This document shows, piece by piece, positions 1 through 8,651 of a stretch of DNA of 64,000 bases. A model generated the notes under the pieces. The model was not told where the DNA came from, ran no database searches, and saw only the letters and a list, made by a program, of their open reading frames with translations. The position numbers were made by a program, and so were the translations under genes. Origin of the DNA: Streptomyces koelreuteriae (GTDB lineage: Bacteria; Actinomycetota; Actinomycetes; Streptomycetales; Streptomycetaceae); contig NZ_CP075896.1 in assembly GCF_018604545.1 (NCBI RefSeq), forward strand, positions 4,464,001-4,528,000, given 5' to 3'. Every line of letters starts with the position of its first letter. The stretch's first letter is position 1.

Positions 1-215
1 GTGCCCGGCACGGCCCGGCAGCCCGTCTCCTCGGCCACCTCGCGCAGGGCACCGGCGAGTGCCTCCTCACCGCGCTTGAGCTTGCCCTTCGGCCAGGACC
101 AGTCGTCGTATTTCGGCCGGTGGACGAGGCAGACCTCCAGCTCGCCCGTGACGGGGGAGCGGCGCCACAGAACGCAGCCCGCCGCCTGAACAGTGGTGTC
201 GTCGGGGGAGCTCAC
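1..215 (-). CDS. NUDIX hydrolase, MutT-like (3' end outside window)
   Basis: Only the first 71 or so codons are present; the gene runs off the left edge. The protein contains a complete Nudix box (G-x5-E-x7-REVAEETG) at about residues 46-68, the Mg-binding hydrolase signature for nucleoside diphosphate-linked substrates. The VHRPKYDDWSWPKGKL stretch is typical of actinobacterial MutT/diadenosine-polyphosphate type enzymes. I chose the GTG at 215 because a GAGGAG ribosome site lies 8 nt upstream and the ATG at 247 is out of frame. It starts 29 bp after the CHAD gene stop and so is probably the third gene of a ppk-CHAD-nudix operon. In S. coelicolor the pst phosphate-transport genes follow (from memory). 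The substrate cannot be told. Confidence 0.9.
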   Translation of the reverse strand, partial: MSSPDDTTVQAAGCVLWRRSPVTGELEVCLVHRPKYDDWSWPKGKLKRGEEALAGALREVAEETGCRAVPG

Positions 216-243
216 CTGACCGCCTCCTCGGTGGCGTGGCCGG

Positions 244-1431
244 TCATGACGTGCCGACGGTTTCCTTCTGCCAGCACTGCTGGAACGCGAAACGCGCCGC
301 CTCGACCTCATGGCGCTGGTCGGCATGGAGCACGCCGAGGGCGTACGCCGTCGCCGGGGCGATGCGCGGGGTACGCGCCGCCTGGGCCGCCGCTGCCGCC
401 GCCTCCGAGGCGTCACGGTGGCGGTTCAGGGCCTGGCCGGCGGAGAGCAGGCGCAGATCGACCACGGCGTTGCCGTTGGGCTCGCCGCGCAGGGCCTCGC
501 GGGCGTAGCGGTGCAGGCGCAGCAGCAGACGGACCTGGTGCCAGGGGGCGTCCTGCGGGTGCGGGACGGTGTCCGGGGACAGGCCGTGGACGAGGGCCGA
601 GGCGTTGTACGGGTTTCCCGCGGTGAGCAGGGGGAGGGCGGCCACGGCGTCCGTGAGACGGCCCTCGGCCGCCGTGGCGAGGGGGCGCAGGTCGGTGGTG
701 CCGGCGGCCTTGGTGAGGGGGACCTCGCTGGCCAGGACCGCGACCTTGTCCGCGATGGCGTGGAAGCGGCTGCTGCCCAGGGCCTGCAGGGCCGTGGAGT
801 GGGCCCGGGTGCGGGCCAGGTTGAGCTGGCGGTCGAGCAGGGCGCCCGCCTTGGCCGCGCCGACGGTGAGATTGCCGCGCTCCGGTGCGGAGGCCGTGTG
901 CGCCGGGGTGCCGGTCTTGGCGGGTGCCGTCGAGGGTGTGTGGCCCGGAGTACCGGCCTTGGCAGGTGCTGTCGGGCGGTCCGGCGCGGAGGGCGTCTGG
1001 CCCGGGGCTCCGGCCTTGGCGGATGCCGTCGCGCCCGCCGGCTGGGCCGGGAACGCCGTGGAGCCCGACAGGCGGTGCAGCGCGTTCAGCAGGCGCTCCA
1101 GACGGGAGGTGTACGCGTGCTCCATGGCCAGGGTTCCCGAGACCCAGGCCAGCTCCGGGCGCATGCCCTCGCACCAGTCCGTGTCCAGGAGGGACTGGAA
1201 CGTGTGCAGGCTGGAGCTGATACGGCGCGCCGAGCGGCGCAGGGCGCGCGCCGCGTCGGCCGATCCCTCCGAGGCGCCCGCGCCCGACCCCGTCTCGCGG
1301 TGCAGGCGCAGCGCCCGGAGGAACTCCGTGGCCTGGGCCCGCAGATAGTCCGCGAGGGCGTCCCCGGTGGGGGCTGGGCCCTCCAGGGGGGACGCCAGGG
1401 GGGTCGTCGGGTCAAGGTGTCGCTGTGCCAC
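244..1431 (-). CDS. CHAD-domain protein
   Basis: A 395-residue protein with the conserved-histidine alpha-helical domain (CHAD) pattern: repeated helices carrying H, R and K, such as [17 protein letters not shown], the [14 protein letters not shown] segment and [17 protein letters not shown] domains bind polyphosphate, and this gene is directly downstream of polyphosphate kinase. Its GTG start at 1431 overlaps the ppk stop by 20 bp, which implies translational coupling. Residues about 150-200 hold a low-complexity linker of four imperfect copies of an [11 protein letters not shown]-like unit, splitting the CHAD domain into two halves. That proline/threonine-rich insert looks like slippage expansion and may differ between strains. 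Role in polyphosphate granules is inferred from the family and the neighbour. Confidence 0.88.
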   Translation of the reverse strand: MAQRHLDPTTPLASPLEGPAPTGDALADYLRAQATEFLRALRLHRETGSGAGASEGSADAARALRRSARRISSSLHTFQSLLDTDWCEGMRPELAWVSGTLAMEHAYTSRLERLLNALHRLSGSTAFPAQPAGATASAKAGAPGQTPSAPDRPTAPAKAGTPGHTPSTAPAKTGTPAHTASAPERGNLTVGAAKAGALLDRQLNLARTRAHSTALQALGSSRFHAIADKVAVLASEVPLTKAAGTTDLRPLATAAEGRLTDAVAALPLLTAGNPYNASALVHGLSPDTVPHPQDAPWHQVRLLLRLHRYAREALRGEPNGNAVVDLRLLSAGQALNRHRDASEAAAAAAQAARTPRIAPATAYALGVLHADQRHEVEAARFAFQQCWQKETVGTS

Positions 1432-3646
1432 GCCGGCGCCTCCGCGCGTCTATGAGCATCTCCTGGACGTTGCGCAGAGGCTGGCCGTCCGCGTCGGTCG
1501 CATGCCGGGTCCAGTCACCGTCCGGGCCGAGGTGCCAGGAGGCGGTGCCGTCGGACATACCGGTCTCCAGCAGCCGGTTCAGGGCCGCCCGGTGGGCCGG
1601 GTCGGTGACCCTGACCAGGGCCTCTATCCGGCGGTCGAGGTTGCGGTGCATCATGTCGGCGCTGCCGATCCACACCTCGGGCTCGCCGCCGTTGCCGAAG
1701 CCGAACACCCGGGAGTGTTCCAGGAAGCGGCCGAGGATCGAGCGGACCCGGATGTTCTCCGACAGGCCGGCCACGCCCGGGCGCAGCGCGCAGATGCCGC
1801 GCACCCACACGTCCACCGGCACGCCCGCCTGGGCCGCGCGGTAGCAGGCGTCGATGACGGCCTCGTCGACCATCGAGTTGACCTTGATACGGACGTGCGC
1901 GGGGCGTCCCGCGCGGTGGTGCTGTATCTCCTTGGTGATCCGCGCGACCAGGCCGTCGCGCAGCGACTTGGGGGCGACCAGGAGACGGCGGTAGGTCTCG
2001 CGGCGGGAGTAGCCGGAGAGCCGGTTGAAGAGGTCCGAGAGGTCCGCGCCGACCTGCGGGTCGGCCGTGAGCAGACCGAGGTCCTCGTAGAGGCGGGCCG
2101 TCTTCGGGTGGTAGTTGCCGGTGCCGACGTGGCTGTAGCGGCGCAGCGTGTCGCCCTCCTGGCGGACCACCAGCGACAGCTTGCAGTGGGTCTTCAGACC
2201 GACCAGGCCGTAGACCACGTGGCAGCCGGACTCCTCCAGCTTGCGCGCCCACTTGATGTTGGCGTGCTCGTCGAAACGGGCCTTGATCTCGACCAGGACC
2301 AGGACCTGCTTGCCGGACTCGGCGGCCTCGATGAGGGCGTCGACTATGGGGGAGTCGCCCGAGGTCCGGTACAGGGTCTGCTTGATCGCGAGGACGTCCG
2401 GGTCGCCGGCCGCCTGCTCCAGGAACGCCTGCACGGACGTGGAGAACGAGTCGTACGGGTGGTGCAGCAGGACGTCCCGCTCCCGCAGCGCGGCGAAGAT
2501 GTCCGGCGCGGACGCCGACTCGACCTCGGCGAGGTCGCGGTGGGTGCCGGCGACGAACTTGCGGTACTTCAGCTCGGGCCGGTCCAGGGAGGCGATGCGG
2601 AAGAGGCCCGTGAGGTCCAGCGGGCCCGGCAGCGGGTACACCTCGGCCTCGCTGATCTTCAGCTCGCGCACCAGCAGGTCCAGGACCTCGCGGTCGATGG
2701 ACTCCTCGACCTCCAGGCGCACCGGGGGCCCGAAGCGGCGCCGCATGAGCTCCTTCTCCAGGGCCTGGAGCAGGTTCTCCGCGTCGTCCTCCTCGACCTC
2801 CAGGTCCTCGTTCCTGGTCAGGCGGAAGGCGTGGTGCTCCAGGACCTCCATGCCCGGGAACAGCTCCTCCAGATGGGCGGCGATGACGTCCTCGATGGGG
2901 ACGTAGCGGCCCGGGGAGCTCTCCAGGAACCTCGACAGCAGCGGCGGCACCTTCACCCGGGCGAAGTGCTTGTGGCCCGTGACCGGGTTCCGTACGACGA
3001 CGGCCAGGTTCAAAGACAGGCCGGAGATGTACGGGAAGGGGTGCGCCGGGTCGACCGCCAGCGGCGTCAGCACGGGGAAGATCTGGTGCCGGAACAGGGT
3101 GAACAGGCGGGCCTGCTCCTTCTCCTGCAGCTCGCTCCAGCGGACCAGGTGGATGCCCTCCTCCGCGAGGGCGGGGGCGACGTCCTCGTGGTAGCAGGCG
3201 GCGTGCCGGGCCATGAGCTCGCGGGAGCGGGCCCAGATCATCTCCAGCACCTCGCGGGGCTGGAGGCCCGAGGCGGAGCGGGTGGCCACGCCGGTGGCGA
3301 TACGGCGCTTCAGACCGGCCACCCGGACCATGAAGAACTCGTCCAGGTTGCTGGCGAAGATCGCGAGGAAGTTGGCCCGCTCCAGCAGGGGGGTGTTCGG
3401 ATCCTCGGCGAGTTCGAGAACGCGCTCGTTGAACGCGAGCCAGCTGCGTTCCCGGTCGAGGAACCGGCCCTGCGGCAGCGCGGGGGCGCCGTCGGCCGGC
3501 GACTCCTCGTACGCGTCGAGATCGGCGTCGATATCGGGTTCGAGGTCGGAGACGGCCGCCGCGATGGTGTGCGGGCGGTGCGCCGCGATGGAGCCCACGG
3601 AGGGCTGCGCGTGCTGGACCTGTGCCTGGGTGTTCGGCTGGCTCAT
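1412..3646 (-). CDS. ppk: Polyphosphate kinase 1
   Basis: Reversible transfer of the ATP gamma-phosphate to inorganic polyphosphate. The 744-residue product shows the family order: N-terminal domain ([15 protein letters not shown]), head domain, and two catalytic C-terminal domains with [19 protein letters not shown] (His autophosphorylation region) and [18 protein letters not shown] near the end. Length is normal for PPK1 with an actinobacterial acidic N-terminal extension. The open frame extends to 3781 (45 more residues), but I prefer the ATG at 3646 (MSQPNTQ) because the extension is Pro-rich and unlike a PPK start; no strong ribosome site separates the two. It is first gene of the ppk-CHAD-nudix set. 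In Streptomyces ppk is under PhoP control, but I could not find a convincing PHO box here. Confidence 0.95.
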   Translation of the reverse strand: MSQPNTQAQVQHAQPSVGSIAAHRPHTIAAAVSDLEPDIDADLDAYEESPADGAPALPQGRFLDRERSWLAFNERVLELAEDPNTPLLERANFLAIFASNLDEFFMVRVAGLKRRIATGVATRSASGLQPREVLEMIWARSRELMARHAACYHEDVAPALAEEGIHLVRWSELQEKEQARLFTLFRHQIFPVLTPLAVDPAHPFPYISGLSLNLAVVVRNPVTGHKHFARVKVPPLLSRFLESSPGRYVPIEDVIAAHLEELFPGMEVLEHHAFRLTRNEDLEVEEDDAENLLQALEKELMRRRFGPPVRLEVEESIDREVLDLLVRELKISEAEVYPLPGPLDLTGLFRIASLDRPELKYRKFVAGTHRDLAEVESASAPDIFAALRERDVLLHHPYDSFSTSVQAFLEQAAGDPDVLAIKQTLYRTSGDSPIVDALIEAAESGKQVLVLVEIKARFDEHANIKWARKLEESGCHVVYGLVGLKTHCKLSLVVRQEGDTLRRYSHVGTGNYHPKTARLYEDLGLLTADPQVGADLSDLFNRLSGYSRRETYRRLLVAPKSLRDGLVARITKEIQHHRAGRPAHVRIKVNSMVDEAVIDACYRAAQAGVPVDVWVRGICALRPGVAGLSENIRVRSILGRFLEHSRVFGFGNGGEPEVWIGSADMMHRNLDRRIEALVRVTDPAHRAALNRLLETGMSDGTASWHLGPDGDWTRHATDADGQPLRNVQEMLIDARRRRRGTATP

Positions 3647-3943
3647 GGACCCATTCTTCCGCGCCGCGAGCATCACGGGCGCGTCGGACAGCGCGGGAGG
3701 GATCGGGGGTGTCACATGAGTGTTCCCGTTCCCCGCAGGCCCCTGACGGGGTGGCGAAGGCTCTGGCACGGCGGGATTCATTGGCCGAGCTTCGCAAGCT
3801 CGTCTGAATCGATGGTTACGGAGACATGACGTGCGGGATAGCGGGGGGAGGCTCGCGGGGGTGGGGAGTTGCCCACAGGCTGTGGACGATGTCGCCGGCT
3901 GGTCCGCGCGTCCGCCCCCCGTGGGAGGACGCGCGGACCGGGT

Positions 3944-4891
3944 TCAGGGGAGGCGACGGGCCAGGACGACGAAGGCGGTGGCTGTCGCGGCTGCGGCCAA
4001 GGCCAGGAGCAGGCCTGTTTCCACATATTGCAGGGGCCAGAAGTGGGACTGGGGGTGGAAGGTGGTGTGGGTGGTCTGCGCGCCGTTCGGCGCCGGGGTG
4101 TTCCAGGAGACCTGGTAGGCCGAGCGGGGGAGTTCGATGCTGTTCGGCGCGATGCGCGTGATGGTGGGCCAGAGATCCTCGCGGTGGCGCTCCAGGAAAC
4201 TGTGGAGGAGCAGGGACGCGCCGAGGGCCACTCCCGCGGCCGGCAGCGCCCGGCGCCACACCAGACCGGCGAGGGCGCCGAGGGCGAGACCTGCCAGGAC
4301 GTACGCCACGGCCGTCGGGCCCGTCGACACGAAGACGTCCGCCTCGTACCAGTCGCCGGCCAGGTCCGGGTCGCCGTCTCCGCGGGCCCAGAGGTTCAGC
4401 AGGACGAGCCCGCTCGTGCCGGCGGTGAGCAGCGCGGCCGGGAGCGCCAGTTTCGCCGCGAGCCAGCGCAGCGGGCCGACCGACTGGGTCCAGGCCAGCT
4501 GAGCGGTGCCCTGCTCCAGCTCGCGGCCGATGAGCGTGCCGCCCGCCCAGGCGGCCACGGGGAACAGCGCCCAGGACAGCACCGTCGCGATCACGGACAG
4601 ACCGGTTGAGTAAATCTCGTCGGCGGTGATCGCGTCGACCGCCGCGCAGGAGGGGAGCCCGTCGGCCGGGGGTGTCGCGCAGGCGCTCACACCCGCGCGG
4701 GCCTCGTCGCCCAGGGAGTGCAGCCAGACCAGGGCGGCCGCCACCGCGGTCAGGGCGAGGCCGGACAGGAGCAGGGCCGTGCGGTGGGTCCGCGACAGCG
4801 CCCGGAACAGGCCGCCCGGGCCGGTGTGCCGGGCGGCGGGCGGGGCGGTGGGACGGGTCCCTGGCTCGGTCGTCGCGCTGAGAGCGGTCAT
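3944..4891 (-). CDS. ABC transporter permease (ABC-2 type)
   Basis: A 315-residue integral membrane protein with about six hydrophobic segments. It is a clear paralogue of the permease encoded just upstream: both share the sequence around GGxLxGRELExGTAxLAWTQS and the C-terminal HFWPLQ motif. This is the last gene of a four-gene YtrA-type operon, and its ATG overlaps the previous stop (ATGA at 4888-4891). An alternative upstream frame to 5410 is only an extension through the neighbour and is not used. The two permeases probably form a heterodimer with the ATPase encoded at 5889. The substrate is unknown; this family is often linked to cell-envelope stress and antibiotic export. Confidence 0.87.
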   Translation of the reverse strand: MTALSATTEPGTRPTAPPAARHTGPGGLFRALSRTHRTALLLSGLALTAVAAALVWLHSLGDEARAGVSACATPPADGLPSCAAVDAITADEIYSTGLSVIATVLSWALFPVAAWAGGTLIGRELEQGTAQLAWTQSVGPLRWLAAKLALPAALLTAGTSGLVLLNLWARGDGDPDLAGDWYEADVFVSTGPTAVAYVLAGLALGALAGLVWRRALPAAGVALGASLLLHSFLERHREDLWPTITRIAPNSIELPRSAYQVSWNTPAPNGAQTTHTTFHPQSHFWPLQYVETGLLLALAAAATATAFVVLARRLP

Positions 4892-5892
4892 ACGGCGGCT
4901 CCCGTGCGGCGGCGCAGCAGCCAGAAGGCGGCGGCGACGGCCAGGGCGGCGACGGCGAGGGCGATGCCGCTCTCCATGAGCTGGAGGGGCCAGAAGTGGG
5001 AGGACGGGTGGTAGGCGGCGTAGAGGCCGGTGATGCCGGACTCGGCGGAGCAGGCGGGTTCTCCCCAGCAGTCCGGTACGGGCACCCGGGCGCCGGTGGC
5101 GGTGAGGACGCCCCCTTCGACGACAAAGCCGGGTAGGTCCGGGGTGTTCTCGACGGACGTCACCATCGTGGTCGTGGGCCACAGGTGCGGACGCAGCTCG
5201 TCGAGCACGTAGACCAGGGACACGGTGGCCAGGGCCGCGACGCCGAGGGCGGGCAGGGCGCGGCGCAGCAGCAGGCCGGCCAGGACGCCGAGGGCCAGGG
5301 CGGCGAGGACGTGGGCGGTGGCGACGGGGCCGTTGACCTCGAAGACGCCGCTGTCGTGCCACTCGTATCCGCTCTGGAGGCGGCTCACGGAATTCTGGGA
5401 CGACGACCACAGCATGCGCAGAAACAGGGTGATCGCGAGCGTGCCCGCCATGAGCAGCAGGGCCGGGATCGCGAGTCTGGCGGCCAGCCAGCGGGCAGGG
5501 CTGACCGACTGGGTCCAGGCCAGCTCGGCCGTACCGCTCTCCAGTTCACGCCCCGTCAGGGCGCCTCCCGCCCAGGCCGCGGTGAGCACCGGCAGCAGGG
5601 TGAGGAGGCCGGAGGCGATCGCCATGGCTGTCTGGTAGCGGGCGCTTGCGGCTCCGGGGTAGGCGCAGGCCTGGACCGGGTTCGGCACTTCGCAGCCGAG
5701 CGCCCGGTATTCGGCCAGCGCGGCGTCGGTGCCGGGGCCTGCGGCCCACAGCAGGGTGCCGATGCCCACGGCCGTCAGCATCAGCCAGAACAGCAGCGCC
5801 GAGCGGTGCACGCGCAGCGTCGCCAGGACCAGGCCGCGCGGTGCCGAGAGGCCCTTGGCGGCGACGGGCGGGACTGCGGTCACGGCGGTCAT
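4888..5892 (-). CDS. ABC transporter permease (ABC-2 type)
   Basis: A 334-residue membrane protein paralogous to the downstream permease. It has about six transmembrane spans, a first large extracytoplasmic loop with two Cys (CEVPNPVQACAYP) and a second with a further Cys pair (CWGEPACS). These loop Cys could form disulfides outside the membrane. The start ATG at 5892 overlaps the ATPase stop (ATGA), and its own stop overlaps the next ATG, so all four genes of this operon are translationally coupled. Function is inferred from operon context: an exporter repressed by the GntR gene at the head of the operon. Confidence 0.87.
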   Translation of the reverse strand: MTAVTAVPPVAAKGLSAPRGLVLATLRVHRSALLFWLMLTAVGIGTLLWAAGPGTDAALAEYRALGCEVPNPVQACAYPGAASARYQTAMAIASGLLTLLPVLTAAWAGGALTGRELESGTAELAWTQSVSPARWLAARLAIPALLLMAGTLAITLFLRMLWSSSQNSVSRLQSGYEWHDSGVFEVNGPVATAHVLAALALGVLAGLLLRRALPALGVAALATVSLVYVLDELRPHLWPTTTMVTSVENTPDLPGFVVEGGVLTATGARVPVPDCWGEPACSAESGITGLYAAYHPSSHFWPLQLMESGIALAVAALAVAAAFWLLRRRTGAAV

Positions 5893-6773
5893 GCGGCGGC
5901 CTCCTGCGCGTCGCAGACGAGCGGCGGGGCCTCCGGGGAGCGCAGATGCGCGAGGACCAGTTCCTCCAGGGAGGGGCGGTCGGTGTGCCGTTCGTCGCCG
6001 AGCGGGCCCGCGGGCCGGACCAGTGCGGTGAGCTGGCGGCCGGTGGTGCGGGACTCGACCACGGTGTGCGGGTCCAGGGTGTCACCCGCGCGGCCCGTGA
6101 CCAGGGTGTGCGCGGCGAGCAGGTCTTCCAGCGGCCCGGCCAGCCGGACCCGCCCGCCGCCGAGCAGCAGCAGATGGTCGCAGGAGCCCTCCAGCTCCGC
6201 CACCACGTGCGAGGACATGACAACCGTGGTGCCGCGGTCGGCGGCGTCGGCCATGAGGGTCGCCATCAACTGGTGCCGGGCGAGGGGGTCGAGGTCGGCC
6301 ATCGGCTCGTCCAGAAGCAGCAGCTCCGGGCGCTTGCCGAGGGCCAGGGCGAGCGCGACGCGGGTGCGCTGGCCGCCCGAGAGCGTGCGGACCTTGGCAT
6401 CCGGGTCGAGGTCGCCCTCCGCGATGATCCGCTCGGCGGTCCGGGCGTCCCAGCGGCGGGGGTTGAGGTCGCGGCCCATGCGCAGGGTGCCCGCCACGGT
6501 GAGCTGGGGGTGGAGGGGCTTGTTCTGGGCGACGTGGGCGAGGTGCTCGCGGGCCGCGGCCGGGGTCCGGCCGAGGACGGTGATCGAGCCCTCGGTGGGT
6601 CTCAGTAACCCGGCCGCGAGGGCGAGCAGAGTGGATTTGCCGGCGCCGTTAGGGCCGACGACGGCGCACACGCGGCCCGCTGGGAGCCGGAAGGCGCAGC
6701 CGTCCAGGGCCTTCCTGCGGCGCCGCCCGAAGCTCCTGCCCAGCGCCGCCGCCTCGATGGCGGTGTCGGTCAT
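5889..6773 (-). CDS. ABC transporter ATP-binding protein
   Basis: A 294-residue ATPase with Walker A GPNGAGKST (about residues 40-48), signature LSGGQRTRVALALAL, Walker B LLLLDEPMADLDP and an H-loop MSSHVV. The start ATG at 6773 overlaps the stop of the GntR regulator (ATGA); a longer in-frame reading to 7463 only runs through the regulator and is not used. It energises the two permeases that follow. The C-terminal part after the H-loop (ASSHVVAELEGSCDHLLLL-type region) is ordinary for drug/lantibiotic exporters of this class. Substrate not identifiable. Confidence 0.92.
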   Translation of the reverse strand: MTDTAIEAAALGRSFGRRRRKALDGCAFRLPAGRVCAVVGPNGAGKSTLLALAAGLLRPTEGSITVLGRTPAAAREHLAHVAQNKPLHPQLTVAGTLRMGRDLNPRRWDARTAERIIAEGDLDPDAKVRTLSGGQRTRVALALALGKRPELLLLDEPMADLDPLARHQLMATLMADAADRGTTVVMSSHVVAELEGSCDHLLLLGGGRVRLAGPLEDLLAAHTLVTGRAGDTLDPHTVVESRTTGRQLTALVRPAGPLGDERHTDRPSLEELVLAHLRSPEAPPLVCDAQEAAA

Positions 6774-7162
6774 GCGTCCCCCTTGAGTCGCGCGAAGTGC
6801 GTATCGAGTACGGAAGTGAAAAGGGCGTCCACGTCGTCGCGCTCCAGTCCGGCCTCGCGGGCCCGGGTCGCCCATGCCTCCAGCTCCGCGCGGAGCGGGG
6901 AGTCGGCGGGAGCGGTGCCGAGGGACCTGCGGACGAACGTGCCGAGTCCGCGGCGCGCCTCGACCAGGCCCTCGCGCTCCAGCTCCCGATAGGCCTTGAG
7001 AACGGTGTTCGGGTTGATGGCGGTGGCCTCCACCACCTCGCGAGCCGTGGGCAGCTTGTCGCCCGGCTCCAACAGGCCGAGGCGCAGGGCCCGTTTGGTC
7101 TGCTGGACGATCTGGAGATAGGTGGCCACGCCACTGCGCCGGTCGATGCGGTAGTCGACCAC
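6770..7162 (-). CDS. GntR-family repressor, YtrA subfamily
   Basis: A 130-residue regulator with an N-terminal winged helix (YLQIVQQTKRALRLGLLEPGDKLPT then EVVEATAINPNTVLKAYRELE) and only a short helical tail, which is the size and layout of the YtrA subfamily. This subfamily represses its own ABC-transporter operon. It heads the operon and is coupled to the ATPase by an ATGA overlap. The GTG start at 7162 lies 2 bp from a perfect 22-bp inverted repeat (7165-7214) that is the obvious operator and also contains the weak ribosome site. An effector cannot be predicted. Confidence 0.92.
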   Translation of the reverse strand: MVDYRIDRRSGVATYLQIVQQTKRALRLGLLEPGDKLPTAREVVEATAINPNTVLKAYRELEREGLVEARRGLGTFVRRSLGTAPADSPLRAELEAWATRAREAGLERDDVDALFTSVLDTHFARLKGDA

Positions 7163-7164
7163 TT

Positions 7165-7214
7165 GCCCTGCACCACCCTTTCACTAATTGAGTAGTGAAA
7201 GGGTGGTGCAGGGC
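7165..7214. promoter_or_regulatory. Perfect 22-bp inverted repeat, probable YtrA operator
   Basis: Arms 7165-7186 and 7193-7214 are perfect reverse complements around a 6-bp centre (ATTGAG). The inner part (TTTCACTA / TAGTGAAA) is the likely protein site, set between the start of the GntR operon and the divergent sigma-factor operon at 7276. The outer part reaches to within 2 bp of the GntR start codon. In RNA reading leftward the same sequence would form a 22-bp stem that includes the AGGG ribosome site, if transcription begins to the right of the repeat. Confidence 0.85.
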
Positions 7215-7275
7215 GGGTCGGAAAGTCAAGCGTGCTTTCGTGAACCGATCGCGCGGGCCGGTCCGATGAGGAGAT

Positions 7276-7818
7276 GTGAGCGAAACGAGAAGCGACGGGG
7301 AGCTGCTGCGAGCCATCGCCGCGGATGCCGACCGGCGTGCCTTCGAGGAGCTGTACCGGCGGTACGCGCCGTGGCTCCGGGCCCGGTTGCGGGGGCGGTG
7401 CGCCGATGTGGGGGTCGTCGACGACGTCGTGCAGGAGACGTTCCTCGCGGTGTGGCGCGGCAAGGCCCGCTACCGGGAGGACGTCGACGTGGCCGGGTGG
7501 CTGTGGCGCGTCGGGTCGCGGCGGCTGGTGGACGCGCTGCGCGGTGACGGGGCACGGGGGCGGTTGCGCCAGGCCCTGGCGCGGCTGCGGCACCGGGACG
7601 AGGCGTCGGCGGAGGAACGCGTGCTCGCGGGGGTGGAGCACGGAGATCTCGCCGGCGCCCTCGTCCGGCTGTCGCCGGAGTTGCGGGCGGTGCTGCAGGC
7701 GACGGTCATCGACGGACTCACCACCCGGGAGGCGGCCGTACTGCTCGGCATTCCGCCGGGGACGGTCAAGACGCGGGCCATGCGGGCCCGCAAGCAGTTG
7801 CGGGAGGCATTGGCATGA
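7276..7818 (+). CDS. ECF-type RNA polymerase sigma factor
   Basis: A 180-residue sigma factor with only regions 2 and 4. Region 2 (FEELYRRYAPWLRARL, then DVVQETFLAVWR) covers about residues 22-62 and region 4 (LSPELRAVLQATVIDGLTT, GIPPGTVKTRAMRARKQL) about 135-178. GTG at 7276 is preceded by GATGAGGAG. The stop overlaps the next ATG (ATGA at 7815-7818), coupling it to its anti-sigma gene. It heads a five-gene operon with an ABC exporter, so this transporter is likely induced by an envelope signal through the sigma/anti-sigma pair. The promoter sequence recognised is unknown. Confidence 0.93.
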   Translation: MSETRSDGELLRAIAADADRRAFEELYRRYAPWLRARLRGRCADVGVVDDVVQETFLAVWRGKARYREDVDVAGWLWRVGSRRLVDALRGDGARGRLRQALARLRHRDEASAEERVLAGVEHGDLAGALVRLSPELRAVLQATVIDGLTTREAAVLLGIPPGTVKTRAMRARKQLREALA

Positions 7819-8651
7819 GGTGGCACGTGCCGGAAGAGGACCTGCGCGCCTACGCACGGGGAGAGTTGGCGGCACCGGCTCTGTGGTCCGCCGACGCGCA
7901 CCTGGCGGCCTGCGCCCCGTGCCGGGCGGCGCTGGGCGAGGTCAGTGACCCGGTCGCCCTCGACGCGGGGTGGGAGCGGCTCGACGCCGAGCTGGACGCG
8001 CCCCGGACGGGAGTGCTGGAGTCCCTGCTCGTGCGGCTCGGAGTGCCCGGGCACATCGCGCGGCTGCTGGCGGCGGCGCCCGTACTGCGAAGGTCCTGGC
8101 TGGGAGCCGTCGTCGCCGTGCTGCTGCTGAGCGTGGCTGCGGGGCACCTCGTGAGGGGCGGCGAGTCCCTCACACTGTTCCTCGCGCTCGCGCCGCTGCT
8201 GCCGCTGGCCGGGGTGGCGCTGTCGTACGGACCCGCGCTGGATCCGACGTACGAGATGGCCGTCGTCGCGCCGATGCACGGGTTCAGGCTGCTGATGATC
8301 CGGACCGTGGCCGTGCTGGGCGTGGTGCTGGGCATGAACGGACTGGCGACCCTCGCCCTGCCCGCGTACGGGCTGCGCGCGCTGGCCTGGCTGCTGCCCG
8401 CGCTGGCGCTCACCGCCACGGGGCTCGCGCTGACGCCCCGGCTGGGGCCGGTGCTCGCGCCGTCGCTGGTCGGCGGGGCCTGGGTCGGGCTGCTGGTGCT
8501 GGCCGACGCGCTGCAAGCGGGCGCGCAGACGCCCCTCGCCCCGTTCACCGTGGCCGGGCAGAGCGTCGCGGCGGTGGTCGCCGCGCTCGCCGCCGGGCTG
8601 CTCTTTCTCCTCCGTGACCGATTCGACCTCTTCCAGGGACGTGCCGCATGA
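7815..8651 (+). CDS. Membrane anti-sigma factor with zinc-finger-like N-terminus
   Basis: A 278-residue protein starting with a ZAS-like anti-sigma motif (HLAACAPC, about residues 32-39, i.e. H-x3-C-x2-C), followed by six or so transmembrane segments to the C-terminus. The arrangement (coupled to an ECF sigma gene, Zn-finger then membrane part) fits a membrane-anchored anti-sigma factor. The multi-span membrane region is larger than the single span of typical ZAS proteins and could itself sense the signal or the transporter. ATGA overlaps on both sides. Confidence 0.85.
   Translation: MRWHVPEEDLRAYARGELAAPALWSADAHLAACAPCRAALGEVSDPVALDAGWERLDAELDAPRTGVLESLLVRLGVPGHIARLLAAAPVLRRSWLGAVVAVLLLSVAAGHLVRGGESLTLFLALAPLLPLAGVALSYGPALDPTYEMAVVAPMHGFRLLMIRTVAVLGVVLGMNGLATLALPAYGLRALAWLLPALALTATGLALTPRLGPVLAPSLVGGAWVGLLVLADALQAGAQTPLAPFTVAGQSVAAVVAALAAGLLFLLRDRFDLFQGRAA

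Noticed and set aside
1367-3829. An 820-codon open frame antisense to ppk, and other long antisense frames (such as 48043-50070)
   Set aside because: They mirror real genes with strong homology on the other strand; long antisense frames are normal at this GC content.
3782-3930. Possible PHO boxes before ppk and before the 5'-nucleotidase gene (13557-13711)
   Set aside because: No direct repeats of the GTTCACC type could be aligned with confidence, so PhoP control is left as knowledge from relatives only.
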